DNA from: Sphingobium sp. JS3065
Lineage (GTDB): Bacteria; Pseudomonadota; Alphaproteobacteria; Sphingomonadales; Sphingomonadaceae
DNA: 64,000 nt
Direction: 5' to 3'
NCBI RefSeq assembly: GCF_026427355.1
Contig: NZ_CP102664.1
Location: forward strand, 682,001 to 746,000
A program made the position numbers and the translations under genes. This document shows positions 47,213 to 55,378 of this stretch, piece after piece. Position 1 is the stretch's first letter. Each line of letters opens with the position of its first letter. The notes beneath the pieces were generated by a model that was not told where the DNA came from, did not search any database, and was given only the letters and a program-made list of their open reading frames with translations.

Positions 47213-49159
47213 ATGAATGCCGCCGAAATCCCATCCTATTTCTGGGGCATGGCCACCCTGGGCCTCTGCCTGCTGTTCTTTCCCAAACTCACGCCAGCCA
47301 ACCCCCTGCATCGGCTGATCGTCAGCGGCGCCGCGATCGGATCGATCCTGATCTATATGATATGGCGCCTGGTAGCTACGCTCGACCTGGACACGCCTGG
47401 CGCCGCCCTGCTTTCCGTGAGCTTCTTCATGCTGGAAGTCTGCTCCACGCTGGGCGGAACCCTGGTGCTGATCGTCCTGACGCGAAAGCGTGACCGCTTG
47501 AAGGATGTCCGCAACAATATAGGCTGGTTGCGCGCCAACAGGCCCAGCGCGGCGATCTTCATCTGCACCTATAATGAAGATATCGGGATTCTGGACCGCA
47601 CGATCACCGGGGCGCTCAATCAGAATTATCCTGCAAAGGTTTATCTGCTGGACGACGGCCGCCGGCCGGAGGTCGAGGCGTTATGCGAACGCCGCGAAGT
47701 GGAATGGCTGACGCGCCCAAACAATGTACATGCCAAGGCCGGCAATATGAACGCGGGCATGGCGACATTGGCGGCGCGTGGCGAGACGCCGGACTTCATA
47801 GCCATATTGGACGCGGATTTCGTCGCCCTGCCCAATTTCATATCCCATTGCATGGCGCTGTTCGAGGATCCCGCCGTCGGCGTGGTGCAGACGCCGCAAC
47901 ATTTCTTCAATCCCGATCCGTTGCAACACCGGATCAAGGGACATCTGGACCTGCCCGACGAGCAGCGCTTCTTCTTCGACACCTTGCTGCCGGCCAAGGA
48001 CGGATGGGGCACGGCCTTTTCCTGCGGAACATCGTCGGTCGTCCGCACCAGCGCGCTGACCGACCTCGGCGGATTTCCGACCGACAGCGTCACTGAAGAC
48101 ATGCTGCTGTCGATCCGGATGAAACAGCATGGCTTTGTCACGGCCTATTTAAACGAAAAGCTCAGCCTTGGACTCGCGCCCGAAGGAATTGGCGAATATT
48201 GTACCCAGCGCATCCGCTGGTGCGTGGGAGCGATGCAGATCATGCGTAGCACCCACGGCTTGTTTTCGCGTCGGCGGCTCAGCTGGATCGACAGGATGAG
48301 CTTGCTGGAAACCTTTCTGTACTGGGTGGGTAGCTTTCCCTTTCGCCTCGCCTGCCTGCTGGTGCCGATCCTCTACTGGATGACCGGTCTGACCATCATG
48401 GATGCGCCGATTGGACAGCTTGCGACATTCCTGCTGCCACGGATCCTGGTGGAAGCCTTCGCCATCAGCTGGTATTCCAACGGGCGCATCCTGCCGCTGT
48501 TGACCGACACGTCCCAACTGCTGATCGCGCCGGAAATCGTCGTGGCCTCGTGCCACACCCTTCTGTTCCCGGGTGAGCGCCCCTTCAAGGTGACAGCCAA
48601 AGGCGGCGACCGCTCCCGGACGGTGATCCACTGGAAATTGCTGTCGCGCTTTGCGGTCGTGTTGTTCCTGACCGTCGCCGGGATGCTCTTCAGCTACGGC
48701 TCACCGCTGGCACCGACCTTCTTCTCCGACCAGAAGGGTATTGTGGCGTTCTGGAGCATGTACAACATACTGGTCTGCATCATCGCCATCATCGTCTGTG
48801 TCGAAAAACCGCGACGAGCCGAAGAGCGGGCTCCCATCAGCGGAACAGCGCTTTTCAATGCCGGGGAGAGTGCCACCCCGGTGAGGTTGCTCGACATTTC
48901 ATCCAGCGGCGTGGCCTTTGCCAATGAAGGCAGCTGGCACGTTGGCGATAGGGGTACGATTTCGATCAGGGAAGTGGGCGATGTGCCAGCGATCATTGCA
49001 CGCGTCACCGACCGGGTCGTGGGGGTCAAGATCCTCCTGACGCCCCAGCAGCAGGTCGCTCTCACGCATTTTCAGTTTGCCGGCGATCGCATGCGTACCC
49101 CGGATGTGTCCACGCTCGGCAGCGTCCTGGCCCTGATCAGAGGCCTTGCGCTGAACTGA
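47213..49159 (+). CDS. Family 2 processive glycosyltransferase with C-terminal PilZ domain (BcsA-like)
   Basis: 648 residues from the ATG at 47213. Two or three N-terminal TM helices, then a GT2 domain: TYNEDIGILDRT, LLDDGRRPEV, ILDADFV (metal-binding DxD), FSCGTSSVVR, TEDMLLS and the processivity motif QRIRW. Four or more TM helices follow (about 380-560). The C-terminal PilZ domain has the c-di-GMP motif RRAEERAPISG (RxxxR) and LDISSSGV (DxSxxG). It should extrude a beta-glycan-type polymer when c-di-GMP is bound. Resembles cellulose, curdlan and mixed-linkage-glucan synthases; no BcsB, BcsC or BcsZ gene is nearby. Confidence 0.92.
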   Translation: MNAAEIPSYFWGMATLGLCLLFFPKLTPANPLHRLIVSGAAIGSILIYMIWRLVATLDLDTPGAALLSVSFFMLEVCSTLGGTLVLIVLTRKRDRLKDVRNNIGWLRANRPSAAIFICTYNEDIGILDRTITGALNQNYPAKVYLLDDGRRPEVEALCERREVEWLTRPNNVHAKAGNMNAGMATLAARGETPDFIAILDADFVALPNFISHCMALFEDPAVGVVQTPQHFFNPDPLQHRIKGHLDLPDEQRFFFDTLLPAKDGWGTAFSCGTSSVVRTSALTDLGGFPTDSVTEDMLLSIRMKQHGFVTAYLNEKLSLGLAPEGIGEYCTQRIRWCVGAMQIMRSTHGLFSRRRLSWIDRMSLLETFLYWVGSFPFRLACLLVPILYWMTGLTIMDAPIGQLATFLLPRILVEAFAISWYSNGRILPLLTDTSQLLIAPEIVVASCHTLLFPGERPFKVTAKGGDRSRTVIHWKLLSRFAVVLFLTVAGMLFSYGSPLAPTFFSDQKGIVAFWSMYNILVCIIAIIVCVEKPRRAEERAPISGTALFNAGESATPVRLLDISSSGVAFANEGSWHVGDRGTISIREVGDVPAIIARVTDRVVGVKILLTPQQQVALTHFQFAGDRMRTPDVSTLGSVLALIRGLALN

Positions 49160-49423
49160 GCAAATGACCGCTTTCAGGGGAGCCACTTTACGCCAGGAAC
49201 GGCGGCAATTGGCGCGATGCCGTCGCTAGGTAGCAGCCTCACGGGATCGCAGGAACGGCCGCTATCCGATAGCCGACCTCCAAAGCTGACCGAGCAAATT
49301 GTCCCCAACGATGGTTGATCGTGGCTGCCAAGTTACCTGTAAACGAACGGCAAGTTTCGATGCCACGATCTGAGTCTCGAAACGACAGCTATGTTGGCGG
49401 AAGCAAATATTAACGTGGTTACT

Positions 49424-50278
49424 TCAATGCACCGATCCCTCCAGATGACGCAGCTTGTCGGGATTGCGCATAACGTAGATGGCCCGGATCAAACCGTCTT
49501 CGATCAACAGAGCCGTCGTCTGTAGCATGCCGTCCGGCTCGCGCGTGACGAAGCCGGGAAGACCGTTGACGAAGGAATAGCGTATCAGCTCGGGTGGCCC
49601 GTGACTCAGGCGCAATATCGCAGCGAGGGCCCGCGTGACTTCGCGCGCGCCTTCCAGAATGCGGGCTACAGCCGGTCGTTTACCGCCGCCGTCGGCGTGG
49701 AAACGCACGTCATCGGCGAGGAGCTTGCCGAGATGGGCGATCCCTTCACCGCGTGACGCCTGGAAGAAAGCCTCGGCAATCTCCATGCCTTGTTCCCGGC
49801 CAACGGAATAGCGGGTCCGTTCCTTGCGCACATTGGTTCGCGCCCGGCTCGCAAGCTGGCGGCAGGCCGCAGGGTCGCGACCAATCGCGGCAGCAATATC
49901 CTCGAAGCTCTCCCCAAATACGTCATGCAGCAGGAAGGCCGCGCGCTCCAGTGGTGACAGTCGCTCCAGCGCCAGCATCAGCGGCAGGGTCACGTCCTCC
50001 ACCGGGTGTTCCTCGACCACCGGTTCGGGGAGCCAGGGGCCACCATAGGCTTCTCTGCGTACCCGTGCCGACTTCAGATGATCGAGGCACAGGCGCGTGA
50101 CGATCCGGCGGAGAAAGGCGGCGGGAACGCGCACCGCACCCCTGTCCGCCTGCGCCCAACGGATGAACGCATCCTGCATCACATCTTCCGCATCGCTCAT
50201 CGACCCAAGCATCCGATAAGCGACGCGAAGCAGGTCCGGCCGGTGCGTGTCGAACAGGACGGTGGCGCTATCCGTCAT
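49424..50278 (-). CDS. ECF41-family RNA polymerase sigma factor with SnoaL-like extension
   Basis: 284 residues from the ATG at 50278. Sigma2 (about 5-75, FDTHRPDLLRVAYRMLGS...DAEDVMQDAF), Sigma4 (about 110-160), then a SnoaL_2-like C-terminal domain instead of an anti-sigma factor. All three ECF41 hallmarks are present: WLPEP linker, DGGGK in the extension and the terminal NPDKL. The extension is known to modulate activity within the same protein. Its ATG overlaps the stop of the AhpD-like gene (ATGA), the canonical ECF41 partner arrangement. Confidence 0.92.
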   Translation of the reverse strand: MTDSATVLFDTHRPDLLRVAYRMLGSMSDAEDVMQDAFIRWAQADRGAVRVPAAFLRRIVTRLCLDHLKSARVRREAYGGPWLPEPVVEEHPVEDVTLPLMLALERLSPLERAAFLLHDVFGESFEDIAAAIGRDPAACRQLASRARTNVRKERTRYSVGREQGMEIAEAFFQASRGEGIAHLGKLLADDVRFHADGGGKRPAVARILEGAREVTRALAAILRLSHGPPELIRYSFVNGLPGFVTREPDGMLQTTALLIEDGLIRAIYVMRNPDKLRHLEGSVH

Positions 50279-50727
50279 TTCCAACCGAGTTCCGGCGCAT
50301 AAAGGTTGAAGCCGACCGCTAGCCGGTTCCAGCCGTTGATGACGTTGATCATCATGGTTAGCTTCACCTGCTCTTCCTTGTCGAACTGGCCATCCAGCGG
50401 GGCATAGACGGCATCGGGCGCACGCTTGGTGGCGACCTCGGTCAGATGTTCGGTCCAGGCCAGCGCGGCGCGTTCCCGGTCAGTATAGCACGGCGCTTCC
50501 TGCCATGCGGCCAGCAGATGGATGCGCTGCTCTGTTTCACCCGCCCGGCGCGCGTCGGCAGTATGCATGTTGAGGCAGTTGGCGCAGCCGTTGATCTGAG
50601 AAGCCCGGATCTTGACCAGCTCGAGCAGCGGTTTCTCAAGCCCGCACTCTCCGACCTGTATTGAAAAAGCATACCAGGCCCTAAAAAGGTCGGGAGCGGT
50701 GGCGGTCACATCGGCGCGAGGTGTCAT
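50275..50727 (-). CDS. Carboxymuconolactone decarboxylase (AhpD-like) family protein
   Basis: 150 residues from the ATG at 50727, with AAAGGAT upstream; the longer frame to 50811 would run through the promoter. All-alpha AhpD fold with the redox motif CANCLNMHT (Cys-x-x-Cys followed by His), which supports peroxidase-like or disulfide chemistry. Other conserved parts are LELVKIRASQINGC and NVINGWNRLAVG. This is the protein class (COE) that ECF41 sigma factors typically control; here both are in one two-gene operon behind an ECF41-type promoter. Confidence 0.9.
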   Translation of the reverse strand: MTPRADVTATAPDLFRAWYAFSIQVGECGLEKPLLELVKIRASQINGCANCLNMHTADARRAGETEQRIHLLAAWQEAPCYTDRERAALAWTEHLTEVATKRAPDAVYAPLDGQFDKEEQVKLTMMINVINGWNRLAVGFNLYAPELGWK

Positions 50728-50761
50728 GGCAATATCCTTTCTTTTATAGGGATGCCGACAT

Positions 50762-50788
50762 GACGAGGCAAAGCGGGTCGACGTGACA
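50762..50788 (-). promoter_or_regulatory. ECF41-type promoter of the AhpD-like/sigma operon
   Basis: On the minus strand: TGTCACG (-35) then exactly 16 bases then CGTC (-10). The published ECF41 consensus is TGTCACA-N16-CGTC, so there is one mismatch. It ends 35 bp upstream of the AhpD-like ATG, which implies that the sigma factor activates its own operon. Confidence 0.75.
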
Positions 50789-51186
50789 TGGTCAGAGAAA
50801 TTTTCCTCCAATGTGAGGAGTTATGCAAACGCCACGATCGCGTGCCCCGCCGCTAGAGCGGCCGATGAACGAATGGAAGGTTTCAAGAACCCATCATTCA
50901 ACACTCGAATGACCGTTCTGTTGGCACAGCCGTCACCGCCGGGCCACGCGTGGGAGGGCAGCCACTTTACTTTCGCTGCCAGAAACCTGCCCGACCGAAA
51001 TCCTGTCAGGTCAAGCCGATCAGCGGTCGTTCAGCACGGCGCCAAATTTTGTCGTGGAAATCGGCTTCGCCGACTCCCGAAACAAGACATTAATCGTGAT
51101 AGAGATCGAAGCGAAGCGAAGGATGATCAACTTTAACCGTGCCGTGACACTTCATCCTCGGGGAGGCATATCAACCGCGGTCGGTA
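50789..51186. other. 398-bp stretch with no gene called
   Basis: Sits between the ECF41 operon promoter and the small membrane protein gene of the next cluster. I see no RNA gene, no strong hairpin and no conserved frame; a 117-codon plus-strand frame (50783-51136) has no domain features. Confidence 0.4.
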
Positions 51187-51465
51187 TCAATTTCTCTCTT
51201 GCGCGCCGCGGCTGAACCAGATTGCCAGCGACCAGCCAATCACACCGCAGCCACCGAGCCAGATGAGGAAAGCCGCCGCATCCCCTATCAGAGCGCATAG
51301 AAGGCCAGGAAGACAGGCTGCGGCAGTCAGCACTTGCCGCAGCCGTCCTGTCTGACCCGTTTCCCGCATCCCGGCCGCGCGTTTGCGTTTGGGGTCACTA
51401 AGGCACAAGGCGAGAAGGATCAGCACGGATATGGCGGTCGCAACCAAGACCAACAGCATAGTCAT
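51187..51465 (-). CDS. Small membrane protein of the iron-uptake cluster (DUF3325-like)
   Basis: 92 residues, three hydrophobic segments (about 2-22, 48-66, 66-86). Position as the third gene after a PepSY protein, and the pattern LLALCLSDPKRKR...GLLCALIGDAAAFLIWLG, fit DUF3325, which accompanies PepSY proteins in siderophore receptor clusters. Its ATG overlaps the PepSY stop by 4 bp. The assignment is by position and hydropathy more than by clear sequence motifs. Confidence 0.62.
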   Translation of the reverse strand: MTMLLVLVATAISVLILLALCLSDPKRKRAAGMRETGQTGRLRQVLTAAACLPGLLCALIGDAAAFLIWLGGCGVIGWSLAIWFSRGAQERN

Positions 51466-53045
51466 TCGGCTGGCACCGGACGGGCTGGGAGCAGCAATCG
51501 CCTTGCAGGTAAAGCCGCCACCCGCCAGACCATCCAAATTCCGGCGAGAAGGAAAGCCAAGTCGAGTGCGGCGATGATCGGCTGACCTGCCTCGATTGCG
51601 CGGTCCCAGCCGGGCCCTCCGGAAATCCAGCGGAGTGGGACCAAGCCAGCCATGACCAATCCGGTGCCGAGTTGCAGAATTTGTCCCAGCACAGCCACCG
51701 ACTGTGCAATCGCGCCGCCCAATATGGCCACGCCGGACGCGATCAGGAAGGCGGCAGGGGTCCAATAGGTCGCCGATCCCAGCGGCATTGCGATGAGGAA
51801 GGCGGCGGCCGAGACCACCAGAGCGAAGGGGAGGCCGAAACCCACGACCATGACGGTGCGATCAAGCCATTCCAGCGATCGCATATCCTCCCGTCGCCGC
51901 GCGAGCCACAGCCGCAGCCCCGTAAATGTGACATAGCACATGGCGAACCCCAGCGCGAACCACACAGCTTTGGACAGCATGCCTGAGAAATTGCCGAAAT
52001 GCATGGGCGCCATGATCGCGGCCAGCGTGCCGCCTGCCGACGGCTGCGTGCCGATCGACGGCTTGGTGTGGAGGAACTGCGCTTGTGCCCCGTCATACAG
52101 CAGGGTCACAGGCTCGATGTCACCTGCCTTGGGGGGATGGAAGCTCGTGACCTTCGCGTCGGCGCGGCCGAAATTCTCGATGGTGATGAAGGTCGGAACC
52201 TCGCCCGTCCGGCGAATGGCATCGGTAGCGACCCGGTCCATATTGCCGATGACTGCGGGCCGGGGGTCTGGCCGGCCCGGATTGCCGAAGACGGCGTCGT
52301 TGAGCGCTTGAACATCACCGCCAAAGGCCGCCATGGCGACAATGGGAACGCCGATCGTGCCGAAAAAGGAGAAGAAGCTACCCGTAAAGGCCAGGATGAA
52401 GGCGAAGGGCAGGCTCCACGTCCCGGCCACGCTGTGTCGGTCGCGATCCACCAACACCGGGCTGGCGGATCGGCGCAGAGTGAAGATGTCCTTGAAGAGA
52501 TGGCGATGGATCAGCAGCCCGGAAATCGCGGCCACCAGCATCACCAATCCGACTATACCTGTCAGCAGCAAGCCCCAAGGGTTGGGAACATGCAGGCGGA
52601 CATGAGTATCGACCAGAAAGCTGCTCAGTGCATCGTCGTTGCGTGGCCCGAACACCTCCTCGCCGGTTCCGTGCAGCGCCTTGGCAATATCGCCCTTCTT
52701 ATCGAGCTGGTAATAGACGCCGCGGCTGACCAAGGTACCGTCAGGATCGGTTTCGTGTCGGTGGAAAAAGGCGCCGAGATTATGGTCGCCGATCTCGAAA
52801 AGATCGACACCTTCATGATATTTGGCGGGCGTTTGCGCGGCCAGGCGGCGGATGCTGCCGTCCATCGGCCGCTCGAAGGCCGACTTGGTTTCGACATGGC
52901 CAGCCGACCAGATGCCGATCTCCTCCGCGAACACCGCCGCCATGCCGGTGAAGATCACCGCGTAGAGCAGCAGCCCCAGCACGATGCCCGACCAGCCATG
53001 GACGGCGACCATCAGCTTCGTCTCATCCTTTTTCAGGTGGATCAT
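51462..53045 (-). CDS. PepSY-associated TM protein (siderophore/ferric reductase-like)
   Basis: 527 residues, polytopic. TM1 (about 18-38) follows VAVHGWSGIVLGLLLY, the classic PepSY_TM start. PepSY repeats follow in the periplasm, and then VTLLYDGAQAQFLHTKPS and HFGNFSGMLSKAVWF with a conserved His. The last 150 residues hold about five more TM helices. These proteins are thought to transfer electrons to ferric siderophores at the inner membrane. Both ends overlap its neighbours by 4 bp, so the three genes form one coupled operon divergent from the receptor. Confidence 0.85.
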   Translation of the reverse strand: MIHLKKDETKLMVAVHGWSGIVLGLLLYAVIFTGMAAVFAEEIGIWSAGHVETKSAFERPMDGSIRRLAAQTPAKYHEGVDLFEIGDHNLGAFFHRHETDPDGTLVSRGVYYQLDKKGDIAKALHGTGEEVFGPRNDDALSSFLVDTHVRLHVPNPWGLLLTGIVGLVMLVAAISGLLIHRHLFKDIFTLRRSASPVLVDRDRHSVAGTWSLPFAFILAFTGSFFSFFGTIGVPIVAMAAFGGDVQALNDAVFGNPGRPDPRPAVIGNMDRVATDAIRRTGEVPTFITIENFGRADAKVTSFHPPKAGDIEPVTLLYDGAQAQFLHTKPSIGTQPSAGGTLAAIMAPMHFGNFSGMLSKAVWFALGFAMCYVTFTGLRLWLARRREDMRSLEWLDRTVMVVGFGLPFALVVSAAAFLIAMPLGSATYWTPAAFLIASGVAILGGAIAQSVAVLGQILQLGTGLVMAGLVPLRWISGGPGWDRAIEAGQPIIAALDLAFLLAGIWMVWRVAALPARRLLLPARPVPAE

Positions 53046-53347
53046 GAGCGATGCTCCCTGGCGACTGGACGCTGGTTCAGAAATTTGTGCGCGACCAGTC
53101 CCGCGTGCAAAAGGAAAAGAGCGGCAGCGACAGCCGCTACGCGCGAAAGCCTGCGATCAAGGCAGGCATGGAAGAAGAGCGCAGCCCAGATTAGCGGCAC
53201 AAGAACCAGCGGTAGCACCAGATTGTCGACACCGGCCGCCCCGCCCGGAAGCCACAGCGGCATTCCGGCCATGACGACGAGCGCCACCAGCACCGCCCCC
53301 GGCCCGGCCAACAAGATGCGCGTCCATTTTCGCCAGCTTTGCGACAC
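53042..53347 (-). CDS. Small membrane protein of the iron-uptake cluster (DUF3649-like)
   Basis: 101 residues from the GTG at 53347, which has GGAG at good spacing; a TTG at 53395 is an alternative. Three TM segments (about 14-33, 42-60, 66-86: LPLVLVPLIWAALFFHACL). Position between the receptor and the PepSY protein is that of DUF3649 proteins, although the sequence match is by pattern only. First gene of the leftward three-gene operon. Confidence 0.6.
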   Translation of the reverse strand: MSQSWRKWTRILLAGPGAVLVALVVMAGMPLWLPGGAAGVDNLVLPLVLVPLIWAALFFHACLDRRLSRVAAVAAALFLLHAGLVAHKFLNQRPVAREHRS

Positions 53348-53421
53348 TGAATTCTCCGGCGCCCGATCCGACTGGGCTGGAAAGACCGTTAGCAATGACC
53401 CCTGAAGCAGGCAAGAAGAAT

Positions 53422-53446
53422 GCTATTGAGAGTCTCTCTCAATAGC
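53422..53446. promoter_or_regulatory. Perfect 11-bp palindrome between divergent iron genes
   Basis: GCTATTGAGAG-TCT-CTCTCAATAGC. It lies in the 133-bp divergent gap between the PepSY operon and the TonB receptor. The inner ATTGAGAG...CTCTCAAT part resembles iron-regulator boxes. It would suit a dimeric repressor controlling both directions; Fur or another iron regulator is the likely binder. Confidence 0.55.
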
Positions 53447-54075
53447 GCTAGTGGACGCCCGATCAGGGACAAGGGATGAAATGATGAGAAAATTTGCCGT
53501 CGCCGGGGTTGCCGGTCTTCTGTCGATCCAGCCGGCTTTGGCAGATGTGGATGTCAGCGCGCCGGCGGACAAGGCAGGCGAGGTCAGCGATCAGATCATC
53601 GTCACTGCCAATGCCGGTACGAAGACCGAAACGCCGCTGGTCGAAATGCCGCAGCCGATCACCGTGATCACTTCGGAGCAATATATCTCTCAGGGTGCGA
53701 TCAGCATCAGCGACACGGTCAAATATGCCGCCGGTGTGCTCGCCAGCCCCTATGGGCGCGATACGCGCGTCGACGGTTTCAGCGTGCGCGGTATCGATGC
53801 ACTCCAGTTCCGCGACGGCATGCGCGACATCTTCAGCTATTATGCCAGCATCACGGCGGACCCCTACAACTTCTCCCGCGTGGAGATCGTGCGCGGCCCC
53901 GCGTCGGTGCTGTTCGGCCAAGGCTCGATCGGCGGCCTCGTCAACCTTGTTTCCAAGACCCCTGAGTTCAAGACGGGCGGCCAATTGAGATGGGGTGGTT
54001 GCCGCCCTCCCCAGACGGCACTGAGATGTGCCAGGATAGTGGAATTAGGACCACTGAGCGGAAAGGACGGCAATC

Positions 54076-55107
54076 GTGTCAAAAGATACAATGATCGGCG
54101 TGGACTTGGCAAAGTCCGTGTTTCAGCTTCATGCAGCGTCAATGACAGGCGAACCCAAGTTTCGGAAAAAGCTTCCGCGTTCAGCCTTCGCCGCATTTAT
54201 GGCAGCGCAACCGTCGGCGGTGATCGTGATGGAAGCATGTGGCAGTGCGCATTATTGGGCCCGGGAAATGATCCGGCTTGGCCACGAGGTCAAACTTATC
54301 GCACCACACTATGTTAAGCCGTTCGTGAAGCGACAGAAAAATGATGCCGCTGACGCTGAAGCGATCGTAATTGCGGCTCAACGACCAGAGATGCGGTTTG
54401 TTGATCCAAAGTCGGAAGAGCAGCAAAGCAGGGCGATTCTATTTCGCGGAAGAGAACGGCTGGTTCATCAACGCACGGAACTGGTCAATGCCGTAAGGGC
54501 GGCGCTCTATGAATATGGTCATGTTGTCCCCCAAGGCATAAATCAGCTCTGCAGGATTGCGGACATTCTTGATGAGCTTAACAGCGATTTGCCCGTTTTG
54601 ATGCGGGAGGAATGCCGAGATCTATTGGCACAGATCGCTGAGAAAACTGAGCGTATCAATATACGGACAAAGAAGATCAAAGCGCTGGCGGCTGAAACTG
54701 ACGCGGCCAAGCGGCTACAGACGATTCCGGGAGTTGGCCCTTTAACAGCCTTAGCGGTCGAGGCCTTCGCCCCATCAATGGAGAGCTTCCGATGCGGGCG
54801 GGACTTCGCGGCCTGGCTCGGTCTTGTCCCGCGACAATTCTCCTCGGGCGGAAAGGAGCGCCTTGGACGTATTTCGAAAGCGGGTCAGGCCGATATCCGC
54901 AGACTGCTTATCATAGGTGCAATGTCCCGTCTGAATTGGATGGGTCGAAGATCGATTCCAGAAAATTCCTGGCTCGCAGATATGCTTGCCAGGAAACCGA
55001 GAATGCTTGTGGCAATTGCCCTCGCCAACAAGATGGCCAGAACGATTTGGGCCCTGATAAAAAATGGTAATGAATACAGAATTCCGGCGCAGGCAGCAGT
55101 TGCATGA
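54076..55107 (+). CDS. IS110-family DEDD transposase/recombinase
   Basis: 343 residues from the GTG at 54076 (AAAGGA upstream). N-terminal RuvC-like DEDD domain with Asp10 (GVDLAKS), Glu53 (VIVMEACGS), Asp90 and Asp93 (KNDAADAEA). The C-terminal Transposase_20 domain has TIPGVGPLTALAV and the conserved Ser region SGGKERLGRISKAGQ. IS110-type recombinases work with an element-encoded bridge/seek RNA. Intact, so the element may be active. Confidence 0.93.
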   Translation: MSKDTMIGVDLAKSVFQLHAASMTGEPKFRKKLPRSAFAAFMAAQPSAVIVMEACGSAHYWAREMIRLGHEVKLIAPHYVKPFVKRQKNDAADAEAIVIAAQRPEMRFVDPKSEEQQSRAILFRGRERLVHQRTELVNAVRAALYEYGHVVPQGINQLCRIADILDELNSDLPVLMREECRDLLAQIAEKTERINIRTKKIKALAAETDAAKRLQTIPGVGPLTALAVEAFAPSMESFRCGRDFAAWLGLVPRQFSSGGKERLGRISKAGQADIRRLLIIGAMSRLNWMGRRSIPENSWLADMLARKPRMLVAIALANKMARTIWALIKNGNEYRIPAQAAVA

Positions 55108-55378
55108 TCGGCATGCCAACAAGCTTACCTAACGTCGGATGATGGGGGTGTGAGAAGGCGACGACCCGAATGGGCGAAATGAGCGAACAGATCTGGTTCG
55201 GGAAAACCAGTTACGAGGCGTGAGCATCCCAGCTCGAAAACGAGATTTGGACTCGAACCGCAGATCACCATACCGGCCAGCGGCTTCTGAAACGCCGCAA
55301 CCAAAGGCCTGACAGAAGACCGCACTCGATCACTCGCTCTTCGGATCAGAAACTTCTTGCATCACGGGCGGCAACCAC
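55108..55378 (+). ncRNA. Candidate bridge/seek RNA region of the IS110-type element
   Basis: 271 bp downstream of the transposase and inside the IS, with no frame. In IS1111-type elements the guide RNA lies here. GGCTTCT at 55282-55288 is complementary to AGAAGCC of the receptor target, and GGCCA at 55275-55279 repeats the left target flank. Short matches like these can arise by chance; the RNA itself is an inference. Confidence 0.45.

Larger units (their letters stand above)
53991..55378 (+). mobile_element. IS110-family (IS1111-type) insertion sequence, 1,388 bp
   Basis: Flanked by AGA on both sides (53988-53990 and 55379-55381). Subterminal perfect 13-bp inverted repeats GTGGTTGCCGCCC / GGGCGGCAACCAC lie at 53995-54007 and 55366-55378, a trait of the IS1111 subgroup; classical IS110 lacks them. 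One transposase gene. The left non-coding end is short (85 bp), the right long (271 bp), which is where IS1111-type guide RNAs are expected. Confidence 0.88.

Noticed and set aside
49160..51060. Similar AGCCACTTTAC words near 49180 and 50957, considered as ends of a repeat element
   Set aside because: Only about 11 bases shared, with no inverted partner or extended similarity.
50783..51136. A 117-codon plus-strand frame across the ECF41 promoter
   Set aside because: Starts within the promoter region and has no family resemblance.
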